This document shows positions 42,854 through 52,444 of a DNA stretch of 64,000 nt, in pieces. The notes under the pieces were generated by a model. It did no database searches and was not told where the DNA came from. It worked only from the letters and a program-made list of their open reading frames with translations. Location of the stretch: positions 1,575,501 to 1,639,500 of the forward strand of contig NZ_CP025473.1 in the NCBI RefSeq assembly GCF_003957375.1, written 5' to 3'. The position numbers and the translations under genes were made by a program. How positions within the stretch are numbered: position 1 is the first letter of the stretch; each line of letters starts with the position of its first letter. This DNA is from Enterococcus mundtii (GTDB lineage Bacteria > Bacillota > Bacilli > Lactobacillales > Enterococcaceae).

Positions 42854-42906
42854 AGCAATATAAGACATTTTTGTTAGTTGATGTCTTACATTGCTTTATT
42901 TTTTTA
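42847..42906. terminator. Bidirectional terminator between the HTH gene and glcU
   Basis: AATAAAGCAATATAAGACAT pairs with ATGTCTTACATTGCTTTATT around a 12-base loop, ending in a T-run. It overlaps both stop codons. Confidence 0.9.
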
Positions 42907-43755
42907 AATCAGCACAGTGATCATACTACCCCCGACAATCAAGGCTAACCCGATCAAAGTGTAGCTTAATTCTTTTTTGCTCTTCTTTTCGTGCAAAATA
43001 ACCATACCACCTAATGTTGAGATCACTACGTTCAGTTGCGTGATGATATAGGCAGTAGCTACGCCATTGGCATTAGCTGAAAATATATAAGCAAATGCTG
43101 CTAAACTAAAAATGACACCAACGATCGTAGCTTTCCAACTTTTTCCATCTCCGTACGCTTTTGGTTGCTTCAAGACGACATAAATAGCCGCTGCTAAGAA
43201 AACACCTAACATTTGTGGAAAGAAGATAGCTACTCCGTCTGCATTGACTAATTTAGGTAATGCACTGTACACCCAATAACCAATACTCGTAGAAGCAAGA
43301 ATCGAAATTCCTTTAGTTATCCCACCTTGTTTACTTCCCCCATCAGTTACTGCTGTTAGTGCAGAACCAATCACTAGCAAGACGATCGCTACTCCACCAA
43401 TCACTTTCCCTGTTGTTCCTGCCCATTCGCCAAAAGCAAAAACACCAATCAGTGACGTTCCAACAAGCTGCATCGCAGTGGAAATAGGCATTGTTTTGGA
43501 TACGCCGATCAAATTGAACGTGGTGTATTGTCCGATTTGGCCAATGACCCAAAACGCCCCTGATAAAAGACTGATCAAAAATGTAGTAATCGAAATACCA
43601 GCGGGTGCCATGAACAATTGAACAACTAGACCAACGAGTAATGCCCCAATACCTGTACCTAATATTTCATTGGTGGGACGTCCACCGATTTTTTTCAAAA
43701 CCAGTGGTTGGATTCCCCAGCCAATCGCTGGTATTAATGCAATTAAGATTCCCAT
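42904..43755 (-). CDS. glcU: GlcU-type sugar uptake protein (GRP family)
   Basis: 283 aa, ten hydrophobic helices in two EamA-like repeats with LIPAIGWGIQPLVLKKIGG at the N terminus, typical of glucose/ribose uptake permeases. It moves glucose by proton symport without phosphorylation. It lies 10 bp after the glucose-dehydrogenase-like gene; the glcU-gdh pairing is also known in Bacillus. AGGGATTGATTG precedes the ATG. Confidence 0.88.
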   Translation of the reverse strand: MGILIALIPAIGWGIQPLVLKKIGGRPTNEILGTGIGALLVGLVVQLFMAPAGISITTFLISLLSGAFWVIGQIGQYTTFNLIGVSKTMPISTAMQLVGTSLIGVFAFGEWAGTTGKVIGGVAIVLLVIGSALTAVTDGGSKQGGITKGISILASTSIGYWVYSALPKLVNADGVAIFFPQMLGVFLAAAIYVVLKQPKAYGDGKSWKATIVGVIFSLAAFAYIFSANANGVATAYIITQLNVVISTLGGMVILHEKKSKKELSYTLIGLALIVGGSMITVLI

Positions 43756-43765
43756 CAATCAATCC

Positions 43766-44550
<785 letters not shown>

Positions 44551-44675
44551 AGAAGACACCCTTTCTTTTATCACATTAATAACAGATATTTTAAAACATT
44601 CGTTATTAGCTATAAAGACAGTGTACACTACGAAGTGTAGGTGAAAGCAAATCATACGCACTAAAAAAAACTTTC

Positions 44676-44712
44676 CAAAAAAAGAAAGCCCTTCAGTTAT
44701 CCTGATTGGGCT
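44676..44712 (-). terminator. Terminator after ribF
   Basis: Minus strand AGCCC and GGGCT pair around AATCAGGATAACTGAA, followed by TTCTTTTTTT. Confidence 0.65.
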
Positions 44713-44741
44713 TCTTCCTTATTCTTGAATACTACATTTGC

Positions 44742-45686
44742 TTACTCAACATGTTCAAAAAAATCAGCAGTTACTTGTTCGTCTGCTTTTAATTGCTCGA
44801 TTAGAGCTTCTGCTCCATCAAACTTCACTTGATCTCGGATAAACTCGTGCCAACGAACGTAGACATGTTCACCATAGATATCTTGATCAAAATCTAGAAT
44901 ATATAGTTCGACTGTCAATTCACGTCCATCGCCAAATGTATCATTATGCCCGATTGATCCCATTGCTGGGTACCACGTCTCACCGATTTTGATTTCACAA
45001 ACATAGACACCCACTTTTGGTAAATGAACGGTGCTTTTAACTTTGACATTGGCTGTCGGGAATCCTAATAAGCGACCACGTGCGTCCCCGTGGATGACCA
45101 CACCGTCGATTTCATAAATATAGCCTAACAAATGGGCCACACTCGTGACATCCCCAGCATCCAAGTCTTGACGAATCCGTGAAGAACTGATTTTTTCCCC
45201 TTCTTGTTGCTCTTTTGGTACAGTGACTACTTCAAAACGACTTTTTGCATAACCAGGGAGATGAGGGACATCCGCAATTTCTTTTGGACCATACGTATAG
45301 TCAAAGCCAGAAACGGCATACTTAGCATTTAGTCCTACAATATACTGATCAACGAAATCTTGAGGGGCTAAGTGGGCAAATGCAGAAGTAAATTCAATTT
45401 CGTAAAGATAATCGATACCAAGTTCTGCCATTTTTTCTTCTTTTTGTTCTAACGTAGTCAAGTATTTGACGTTACTTGGGTTGATTTTTTTAAAGACGAT
45501 TGACGGATGTTGATTAAATGTCATCAATGCCAATTTCAGACCCTCTCTTTGAGCAATTTCTCGCCCCGTTTCAATCACTTTCTGATGTCCTAAATGAACT
45601 CCGTCAAAGAAACCTAAGATCAGTACGACGTCTTCTTTCGGAATTTGTGAAACTTGATAAGGGTGTCTGATTTTGATGATTTCCAT
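44742..45686 (-). CDS. ribF: Bifunctional riboflavin kinase / FAD synthetase
   Basis: 314 aa from MEIIKIRHP. N-terminal FAD synthetase (nucleotidyltransferase; GFFDGVHLGHQ near 28, SSSRIRQ near 160) and C-terminal riboflavin kinase (LLGFPTANV near 205). Makes FMN and FAD from riboflavin. The start at 45686 is chosen because GAGGTTTAA lies upstream and the earlier ATG (45704) lies inside truB without a ribosome site. Downstream of truB, the usual order. Confidence 0.95.
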   Translation of the reverse strand: MEIIKIRHPYQVSQIPKEDVVLILGFFDGVHLGHQKVIETGREIAQREGLKLALMTFNQHPSIVFKKINPSNVKYLTTLEQKEEKMAELGIDYLYEIEFTSAFAHLAPQDFVDQYIVGLNAKYAVSGFDYTYGPKEIADVPHLPGYAKSRFEVVTVPKEQQEGEKISSSRIRQDLDAGDVTSVAHLLGYIYEIDGVVIHGDARGRLLGFPTANVKVKSTVHLPKVGVYVCEIKIGETWYPAMGSIGHNDTFGDGRELTVELYILDFDQDIYGEHVYVRWHEFIRDQVKFDGAEALIEQLKADEQVTADFFEHVE

Positions 45687-45693
45687 TTTTACA

Positions 45694-46617
45694 TTAAACC
45701 TCATTTCTTAAAACTTTACTTGGTTTTAACTTATTTTTTTCTTTTGGATTTGGTTGGTAGATACTCACTACTTTTCCTTGATAAAAAAGGGCAATTTCTT
45801 CTGAGGGCATCTCTGATAGACCGAATACTTGGTAATCTAAGCGCATACCATTCTTGACTTTCTGCCACACTGTTTCGTCGATATCGACCTGTTTGAACTT
45901 TGCTACACCCGTTTCAATGGGTAATAAATACTCTTCGATCGTACCATTCTCCATATATGATGCTACTTCAGCTAAAGTAATAGCTTGGGATTCATCCATG
46001 CCGGCACTCACTGTTCTCGTCAAATCTGACATATGCGCAGGATAGCCCAGCTTACTCCCCGTATCTACAGCCAATGTTCGGACATAGGTACCTTTGCCAC
46101 ATTCGACTTCAAACCGCCACGAAACGGTACCTGCTTCTTTTGACCAGAGGATTTCACTCGTTCGTTCAAAACGATAGATCTGTGCCTTGCGTACAGGTCG
46201 TTCCACTGTTTCATTATTTCGAGCATATTCATATAAACGTCGACCATTGATTTTCACAGCCGAGTACATTGGAGGAATCTGTGTGATCTCACCGACCAAA
46301 GCAGCCATTGCTTCATCTACTTGGTCTTCTGTCAACACTTCGGTGACAGCTCGTTGTTCAACGATTTCTCCTGACTTGTCTTCAGTCGTTGTACTGTAGC
46401 CAAGTGTGATTTCTCCTTTGTAGGTCTTCCCCGAATCGGCCAGATATTCAATGACTTTAGTGGCTTTACCAATACAAATTGGAAGAACACCATCTACATC
46501 AGGATCTAATGTCCCCCCATGTCCGATTTTCTTTGTATGTAAAATTTTTCGTAATTTGAATACACAATCGTGGCTAGTCATGCCGCGTTCTTTCCATAAA
46601 GGTAATAAGCCTTCCAT
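45694..46617 (-). CDS. truB: TruB tRNA pseudouridine-55 synthase
   Basis: 307 aa. Makes pseudouridine 55 in the T-loop of tRNA. Motif GGTLDPDVDGVLPI near residue 36-49 with the catalytic Asp, PPMYSAVKINGRRLYEYAR near 118, and GTYVRTLA near 178. The C-terminal part resembles the PUA-like domain. The N-terminal MEGLLPLWKERGMTSHD is typical. Confidence 0.96.
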   Translation of the reverse strand: MEGLLPLWKERGMTSHDCVFKLRKILHTKKIGHGGTLDPDVDGVLPICIGKATKVIEYLADSGKTYKGEITLGYSTTTEDKSGEIVEQRAVTEVLTEDQVDEAMAALVGEITQIPPMYSAVKINGRRLYEYARNNETVERPVRKAQIYRFERTSEILWSKEAGTVSWRFEVECGKGTYVRTLAVDTGSKLGYPAHMSDLTRTVSAGMDESQAITLAEVASYMENGTIEEYLLPIETGVAKFKQVDIDETVWQKVKNGMRLDYQVFGLSEMPSEEIALFYQGKVVSIYQPNPKEKNKLKPSKVLRNEV

Positions 46618-46793
46618 TTTCTGTTCTCCATTCTTTTAAGTATTAACTGAATTATTATAACACATCGGATCAAAAACTGACGGGATTGATCCTTAAATGT
46701 ACGATTATTTTGTTTTAGAAACATAAACGTAACAAAAGTTCACACTGTTGTAAATAGAAAGGTGGTATTCTTTTTGTAAAGGAGGGAGCACCT

Positions 46794-46853
46794 ATGGAAA
46801 ATCTTTTCTTTGCACCTTTTGATTGGTTATACGGATGGTTATCTGGTAGATGA
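46794..46853 (+). CDS. Candidate 19-aa peptide with a strong ribosome site
   Basis: AAAGGAGGGAGC lies 2-13 bases before ATG, a near-perfect Shine-Dalgarno. The frame encodes MENLFFAPFDWLYGWLSGR and stops at 46853. The peptide is aromatic and hydrophobic (four Phe or Tyr and two Trp). It is on the strand opposite truB and rbfA, in the only gap of the block that could carry it. No family recognised; expression is unproven, and no clear promoter was seen. Confidence 0.5.
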   Translation: MENLFFAPFDWLYGWLSGR

Positions 46854-46948
46854 TCGGATGATTCTTTGATCAGTCAATTCTCATAATTTGCTTTTATGAT
46901 GAAACATGTTTTCCCCAAAAAGCGGACAATTCAGCGATGATCATCTGC

Positions 46949-47013
46949 TACGAATACAACGAAAAAATTCGAAAATGGCTCCTGCTATTTTTGGATTTTT
47001 TCGTTGTATTTCG
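46949..47013. repeat. Intergenic long-hairpin repeat, copy 4
   Basis: TACAACGAAAAAAT and ATTTTTTCGTTGTA form the stem; the core is CGAAAATGGCTCCTGCTATT. It lies in the 503-bp truB-rbfA gap. Confidence 0.7.
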
Positions 47014-47042
47014 TTTGGCTCTCTAGTGTCGAATGAAAATAT

Positions 47043-47085
47043 ACAAAAAAACAGTGAGGATACAGTTATTGTATCCTCACTGTTC
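47043..47085 (-). terminator. Terminator after rbfA
   Basis: Minus strand AACAGTGAGGATACA pairs with TGTATCCTCACTGTT around ATAAC, followed by TTTTTTG. It splits the long operon between rbfA and truB. Confidence 0.9.
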
Positions 47086-47120
47086 GACCATTGATACGAA
47101 CGAGTCAACCCGTTAGAACA

Positions 47121-47468
47121 TTAGTCTTTGTTTAAATTACGCAATAATTCATCGATATGATTACCATATACAACTGATTCGTCTAGCTCAAACGTCAATT
47201 CAGGTGTTTTATAAATGCTCATGTTATGCCCTAATTCACGACGAATCAGTCCACTTGCTTTATTCAACCCTTCTTGCGCTTTTTTCTTATCTGAAGCTAA
47301 GTCAGATAAAAGGCTATAATAAATCGTTGCTTGTTGCAGGTCACCCGTGACATGCACATCTGTGATTGTTACGTTTTCCACACGTGGATCACGTACTTTT
47401 TTGCGTAAGATATCATTCACTTCTTTTAAAATTTCTTGACCGACTCTGCGGTCACGATAGTTAGCCAT
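47121..47468 (-). CDS. rbfA: RbfA 30S ribosome-binding factor
   Basis: 115 aa, single KH-type domain ([20 protein letters not shown] near 32). Needed for 16S rRNA 5' processing and cold growth. It lies 24 bp after infB, as in most Firmicutes. Confidence 0.96.
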   Translation of the reverse strand: MANYRDRRVGQEILKEVNDILRKKVRDPRVENVTITDVHVTGDLQQATIYYSLLSDLASDKKKAQEGLNKASGLIRRELGHNMSIYKTPELTFELDESVVYGNHIDELLRNLNKD

Positions 47469-47492
47469 AATGAGCGGCCTCCTTTTTTTAAA

Positions 47493-49919
47493 TTAGTCGA
47501 CTTTGATTTCTTCCATAATAAAGCCTTCGATAACATCGTCTACTTTTAGATCATTGAATTTCTCAACCATTGCTCCACATTCAAAGCCCATTTTCACTTC
47601 TTTAACATCGTCTTTGAAGCGTTTCAAGCTTGCTAATTGTCCTTCGAAAATGACGATACCATCACGAATGACACGCACGCCGCTATCACGACGAATGTAA
47701 CCATCAGTGACAAAGGCACCAGCGATCGTTCCGACTTTTGATACTTTGAAGGTTTCACGGACAGTCATTTGACCAGTGATTTTCTCTTCAAATTCAGGAT
47801 CCAACATCCCTTTCATCGCTGTTTCGATTTCTTCGATGGCTTTGTAGATGATACGGTGAAGACGGATATCCACTTCTTCTGTATCTGCTTGGATTTTCGC
47901 TTGTGGTGTCGGACGAACATTGAAACCAATGATGATCGCATTACTTGCCGCAGCAAGCGTCACATCACTTTCATTGATTGCTCCAACAGCTGAATGGACG
48001 ATCTTGACACGTACACCTTCAACGTCGATCTTCTTCAATGAAGCAGCTAATGCTTCGGCTGAACCTTGTACATCAGCCTTGATGATAACATTGACTTCTT
48101 TTAATTCGCCTTCTTTTAAGCTTTCAAACAAGTTGTCTAATGTCACACGACTAGTTGCTGCACGTTGTTCTAACATCGCACGTTTGCCACGTTCTTCACC
48201 CGCCGCACGAGCTGTTTTCTCGTCTTCAAAGACAACAAAACGATCGCCTGCTTGGGGTACATCATTCAATCCTGTGATTTCAACTGGTGTTGCTGGTCCA
48301 GCTGTTTTTTCACGGCGTCCTAAGTCGTTGACCATTACACGTACACGACCGTATGTGTTTCCAACAACGATTGGGTCTCCAACATTCAATGAACCTTGTT
48401 GAACAAGTAATGTTGTCACAGGACCTTTTCCTTTGTCTAATCGTGCTTCGATCACTGTACCGATCGCACGTTGTGTTGGATCAGCTTTCAAGTCTTCCAC
48501 TTCTGCGACTAAAAGAATCATTTCTAATAGTTCTTCGATATTTTGGCCGAATTTCGCTGAGATTTCTACAAAAATCGTTTCGCCGCCCCATGCTTCAGGA
48601 ATCAATTCATATTCACTTAATTCTTGCATCACATGTTGTGGATTTGCACCTGGTTTATCGATTTTGTTGACTGCAACGATGATTGGAACACCAGCTGCTT
48701 TCGCATGGTTGATCGCTTCTACAGTCTGTGGCATTACACCATCATCAGCGGCAACAACTAAAATCGTGATATCAGTGATACTTGCACCACGAGCACGCAT
48801 ACTTGTAAAGGCCGCATGTCCTGGTGTATCCAAGAATGTGATTGGTTTGCCATCGATATCGATTTGATACGCACCGATATGTTGTGTGATACCACCGGCT
48901 TCTCCGCTTGTTACGCGAGAATGACGTAAAGTATCGAGTAAAGTTGTTTTACCATGGTCAACGTGTCCCATGATCGTAACAACTGGTGGACGTGAGACTA
49001 ATTTTTCTGGATTCACTTCATCCGCTTCAAAGAATTTATCAATATCCGCAATATCTACTTGGATTTTTTCTTGTGGTTCCATACCGTAGTCTGTTGCTAA
49101 CAATTCGATCGTATCTTTATCTAATGCTTGGTTTTGATTGACCATCACGCCTAGCATAAATAATTTTTTAATGATCTCTGCTGGTTCGCGGTGAATTTTC
49201 TTCGCGATATCTGCAACATTCATACCTTCTGTATACTCTAATACTTCAGGTAACTCACGGAATTTACGTGGTGGAACTGCTGGCTTGTTTGAAGTTTGTT
49301 GTTTGCCTTTTTTCCCTTTTTTGTTGAAACGATTGCGGTTGTTATTGTTGAATTTGCCGCGATTGTTATTATTGTTTCTATTTTGGCTGCCGCCTTGGTT
49401 TGCTCCTTGACGGTTTTGGTTGCTGCCTTGGTTGTTAGCTTGGCGATTTTGGTTGCTACCTTGAGTAGTTCCCTGACGGTTTTGGTTACTGCCTTGGTTG
49501 TTACCTTGGCGATTTTGATTATTGTTTTGAGTAGTTCCTTGACGGTTTTGATTGTTTCCGCCTGTCTGGCTACTCTTATTCTGATTTGTTGATTGGTTTT
49601 TTCCTTGATTCACTTGACCGCTCCCTTGACCGCGATCTTGATAGTTGCGGTTACTTTTATTTTTTTGTTGGTTCGATAGTTCGTTTGTTTTCTTTTGGTT
49701 ACTTGGCTGTTGTCCGGCTGGTTTTTGGTTTGCTTTTTGTACTGGTTGCTTTTTCTGCTGTGGTTGGTTGAACGCTTGTTGCAGTTTCTTTTCATCTTGT
49801 GTGCTGACCGCACCCATGTGATTTTTCACATCGATTCCAAGTTTCTGCGCTTTATCAACGACCTCTTTACTAGACTTGTTCCATTCTTTCGCTAGTTCAT
49901 AAATTCGTTTATTGCCCAT
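47493..49919 (-). CDS. infB: Translation initiation factor IF-2
   Basis: 808 aa. An N-terminal IF-2 N domain ([20 protein letters not shown]) is followed by a low-complexity linker of about 150 residues (55-205), very rich in Gln, Asn, Gly and Lys, with the unit NQNRQG repeated at least six times. The GTPase domain then has GHVDHGKT (G1, near 317), DTPGH (G3) and NKID (G4), followed by domains II-IV. The linker is longer and more repetitive than in many relatives; its length probably varies between strains. Lies 12 bp after ylxQ. Confidence 0.97.
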   Translation of the reverse strand: MGNKRIYELAKEWNKSSKEVVDKAQKLGIDVKNHMGAVSTQDEKKLQQAFNQPQQKKQPVQKANQKPAGQQPSNQKKTNELSNQQKNKSNRNYQDRGQGSGQVNQGKNQSTNQNKSSQTGGNNQNRQGTTQNNNQNRQGNNQGSNQNRQGTTQGSNQNRQANNQGSNQNRQGANQGGSQNRNNNNNRGKFNNNNRNRFNKKGKKGKQQTSNKPAVPPRKFRELPEVLEYTEGMNVADIAKKIHREPAEIIKKLFMLGVMVNQNQALDKDTIELLATDYGMEPQEKIQVDIADIDKFFEADEVNPEKLVSRPPVVTIMGHVDHGKTTLLDTLRHSRVTSGEAGGITQHIGAYQIDIDGKPITFLDTPGHAAFTSMRARGASITDITILVVAADDGVMPQTVEAINHAKAAGVPIIVAVNKIDKPGANPQHVMQELSEYELIPEAWGGETIFVEISAKFGQNIEELLEMILLVAEVEDLKADPTQRAIGTVIEARLDKGKGPVTTLLVQQGSLNVGDPIVVGNTYGRVRVMVNDLGRREKTAGPATPVEITGLNDVPQAGDRFVVFEDEKTARAAGEERGKRAMLEQRAATSRVTLDNLFESLKEGELKEVNVIIKADVQGSAEALAASLKKIDVEGVRVKIVHSAVGAINESDVTLAAASNAIIIGFNVRPTPQAKIQADTEEVDIRLHRIIYKAIEEIETAMKGMLDPEFEEKITGQMTVRETFKVSKVGTIAGAFVTDGYIRRDSGVRVIRDGIVIFEGQLASLKRFKDDVKEVKMGFECGAMVEKFNDLKVDDVIEGFIMEEIKVD

Positions 49920-49931
49920 GCAATCACCTTC

Positions 49932-50243
49932 CTAACCTTCAATTAGCTCCTTGACCTTTTTTGCAAAGCCGGTGTCCGTGATTCCTATCACTTTCCGAGG
50001 TTTACCGATCATCTGCGTGATTTCTTCCTCAGAAAACAGCTCAAAGCAAGGAACTTTGTAGTACGAACTCTTATCTTTGATTTTTTTTCTGGTATTCTCA
50101 CTGGCATTACTTGCGACGAAAACGATCTTGGCTTTTTGGCGACGGATGTCTCCGATCGTCAATTCTTCACCTGTGATCATTTTTCCGGCACGCATCGCTA
50201 GACCAATAAGATTCATGGCTTTTTGCCGATTCATTCCATTCAT
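49932..50243 (-). CDS. ylxQ: YlxQ, L7Ae-family RNA-binding protein
   Basis: 103 aa with the L7Ae/L30e fold (LIGLAMRAGKMITGEE, then KAKIVFVASNASENTRKK). Probably binds a kink-turn RNA. It overlaps rnpM by four bases, so the two are translationally coupled within the nusA-infB operon. Confidence 0.93.
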   Translation of the reverse strand: MNGMNRQKAMNLIGLAMRAGKMITGEELTIGDIRRQKAKIVFVASNASENTRKKIKDKSSYYKVPCFELFSEEEITQMIGKPRKVIGITDTGFAKKVKELIEG

Positions 50244-50533
50244 TCGCCAAATAGCTCTTTTCGGGCTTTTTGGTGAGTGACGTAATCTAATAGTTCTTGA
50301 TAAAATTCATCTGTTAGCTTAGCTTCAAGTACACGATCCAAGAGATGTTTATCCCAAGCTTGTTGTACTTCCTCCGGCTCAAGTGAGACATACGCTCCTC
50401 GTCCAGGCATTTTTCCAGTAGGATCGATCGATACCACGCCTTCTTTTGAACGTGTGACACGAATCATCTCTTTTTTTGGTTTCATTTCACCTGAAACCAC
50501 AGATTTGCGTAAAGGGATCTTCCTTTGTTTCAT
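50240..50533 (-). CDS. rnpM: RnpM (YlxR) RNA-binding protein
   Basis: 97-aa YlxR-family protein. N-terminal PLRKSVVSGEMKPKKEMIRV and GRGAYVS, the family signature, although the usual CIxCR of many members is replaced here by SVVSGE. Recent work links the family to RNase P RNA binding. Sits between nusA and ylxQ. Confidence 0.92.
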   Translation of the reverse strand: MKQRKIPLRKSVVSGEMKPKKEMIRVTRSKEGVVSIDPTGKMPGRGAYVSLEPEEVQQAWDKHLLDRVLEAKLTDEFYQELLDYVTHQKARKELFGE

Positions 50534-50556
50534 CTCTTTGCCTCCTTCACTAGCAG

Positions 50557-51744
50557 TTAAATTTCTTCTTGTTCAGTTACTTCAGCTGTTTCGTCTTCAA
50601 ATGCGATTGTTTGATATTCATCATCTGTCAAATCTGATTGGATGATTGCTTCATCGTGTAATTCTTCAGAGATTGCTGCTTCTGCCTGAGCTTTTTTCTC
50701 ATAGAATTCAGTCATGTCTGACTCTGATTTGATGTCGATTTTGTGGTTCGTCAATTTGGCTGCTAGTCGCGCATTTTGTCCGCGTTTACCGATTGCCAAT
50801 GACAATTGATAATCCGGCACAACGACCGTACAAGCTTTTGGATTTTGTTCGTCAAAAATGACATCCACGACTTGTGAAGGATTCAATGCGTTCGCAATGA
50901 ACACCGCAGGATCTTCATCCCACTCAACGATATCCATGTTTTCGCCCTTCAATTCATTCACGATTGCTTGGACACGTTGGCCTTTAGGACCGACACAAGT
51001 GCCGACAGCATCGATATTCGGATCAGTTGAGCGAACAGCCACTTTTGAACGATCGCCTGCTTCTCTAGCAACGCTGACGATTTCAACAAGTCCATCATAA
51101 ACTTCTGGTACTTCTTGTTCGAATAAGCGACGCAAAAGATCAGGATGACTACGGCTAACAAAGACTTGAGGGCCTTTTGATGTATTCTCAACACGTGATA
51201 CATATACTTTGATACGATCATGTGGTTGATAAAATTCATTTGGCATTTGGTCTTGTTTTGATAGTACCGCTTCGATTTTACCTAAATTGACATAGATATA
51301 ACGTTTGTCTTGACGTTCAACGATACCTTGCATAATGTCTTTTTCATAAGCACTGAATTCGTTATAGATGATCGTGCGTTCTGCTTCACGTACACGTTGC
51401 AAGATGACTTGCTTAGCTGTTTGGGCAGCGATACGACCGAAATCTTTTGGTGTGACTTCAAAACGGATCTTGTCACCGATCTCGTAAGCAGGATTGATCA
51501 ACAAGGCGTCTTTCAAAGATACTTCTAATTGTGAGTCCATCACTTCTTCGGTGACTTCTTTCACTGCATAGACATGGATCTTGCCTTTTTTTTGTTCAAA
51601 TTCTACTTCTACGTTTTGTGCTTGCCCATAATGGCGTTTGTATGCAGAAACTAACGCAGCTTCTAAAGCGTCGATCACGATTTCTTTTGAGATTCCTTTT
51701 TCAGCCTCTAAAGCATCTAACGCGTTCAACATTTCTTTACTCAT
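50557..51744 (-). CDS. nusA: NusA transcription factor
   Basis: 395 aa: N-terminal RNA polymerase-binding domain, S1 domain (about 130-205) and two KH domains (VGPKGQRVQAIVNEL near 255 and AIGKRGQNARLAAKLT near 320). A short acidic tail (ETAEVTEQEE) replaces the C-terminal repeats of Proteobacteria. Acts in pausing, termination and antitermination. Second gene of rimP-nusA-rnpM-ylxQ-infB-rbfA. Confidence 0.97.
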   Translation of the reverse strand: MSKEMLNALDALEAEKGISKEIVIDALEAALVSAYKRHYGQAQNVEVEFEQKKGKIHVYAVKEVTEEVMDSQLEVSLKDALLINPAYEIGDKIRFEVTPKDFGRIAAQTAKQVILQRVREAERTIIYNEFSAYEKDIMQGIVERQDKRYIYVNLGKIEAVLSKQDQMPNEFYQPHDRIKVYVSRVENTSKGPQVFVSRSHPDLLRRLFEQEVPEVYDGLVEIVSVAREAGDRSKVAVRSTDPNIDAVGTCVGPKGQRVQAIVNELKGENMDIVEWDEDPAVFIANALNPSQVVDVIFDEQNPKACTVVVPDYQLSLAIGKRGQNARLAAKLTNHKIDIKSESDMTEFYEKKAQAEAAISEELHDEAIIQSDLTDDEYQTIAFEDETAEVTEQEEI

Positions 51745-51765
51745 TCTTCTGTTTCCTCTCCGTGA

Positions 51766-52239
51766 TTAAAATTGGATTGCTAAGCGAGCTTTGGCAATAT
51801 TCTTACGGTCAAAAACAATTTCTTTTTCCCGTGTCTTTATGCGTATCTTCAATGTAAGCTGTTCAGCATCAAATGATTGGAGAAAACCTTCGTATTGTTT
51901 TTCTCCGTCAACTGGTTGATATAAAGACACATGGATATACTCTCCTCGTGCTTTTTCATAATCTGCCTCTTTTTTCAAAGGGCGTTCTGCGCCTGGAGAT
52001 GATACCTCTAGAAAATATGCTTGTGGTATCGGGTCTGGCTCTGTCGTATCAAGTTTCTCACTTAATTTTTCACTGACAAATGCGCATTCTTCAATGTCGA
52101 TTCCGCCTTCTTTGTCTATAAACACCCGTAAAAACCAGCTTTTTCCTTCTTTGACAAATTCTACTTCTACTAGCTCAAACTTTTGTTCATCTAAGATCGG
52201 TGTCACCATTTCTGTGACTGTTTCAACGACGCTACTCAA
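51766..52239 (-). CDS. rimP: RimP ribosome maturation factor
   Basis: 157 aa with the DUF150 order: [20 protein letters not shown] (near 25), [11 protein letters not shown], and [13 protein letters not shown] (near 87). Helps 30S assembly. First gene of the operon, separated from polC by a terminator. Confidence 0.96.
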   Translation of the reverse strand: MSSVVETVTEMVTPILDEQKFELVEVEFVKEGKSWFLRVFIDKEGGIDIEECAFVSEKLSEKLDTTEPDPIPQAYFLEVSSPGAERPLKKEADYEKARGEYIHVSLYQPVDGEKQYEGFLQSFDAEQLTLKIRIKTREKEIVFDRKNIAKARLAIQF

Positions 52240-52275
52240 AGATTTCGCCTCCTTAAAATTAGATCCGTAATTCCA

Positions 52276-52309
52276 TTAAAAAGAGTGAGCGAAAATTCCG
52301 CTCACTCAC
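52276..52309 (-). terminator. Terminator between polC and rimP
   Basis: Minus strand GAGTGAGCG pairs with CGCTCACTC, followed by TTTTTAATGG. It lies between polC, which ends at 52445, and the rimP operon. Confidence 0.85.
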
Positions 52310-52444
52310 AGTTAGTATCATTACCTTAAATAACTATAACATAAACCACTCTAAATGACAAGCCATATCATTAGAACCAACTGGCAACCAGCTTTACTAA
52401 TCTTTGCTTTCATTTTGATTCATTTTCATTTCTGACGTTGACTT

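Noticed and set aside
46906-47094. Plus-strand frame of 62 codons in the truB-rbfA gap
   Set aside because: It runs through the hairpin repeat and the rbfA terminator, with no ribosome site.
47503-48867. Several plus-strand open frames inside infB
   Set aside because: They are antisense to a perfectly conserved gene, lack ribosome sites and do not resemble proteins; they follow the codon pattern of infB.
49380-49570. Short tandem repeats that could suggest a CRISPR array
   Set aside because: The repeats are in frame within infB, encode NQNRQG units, and have no spacers of constant length.
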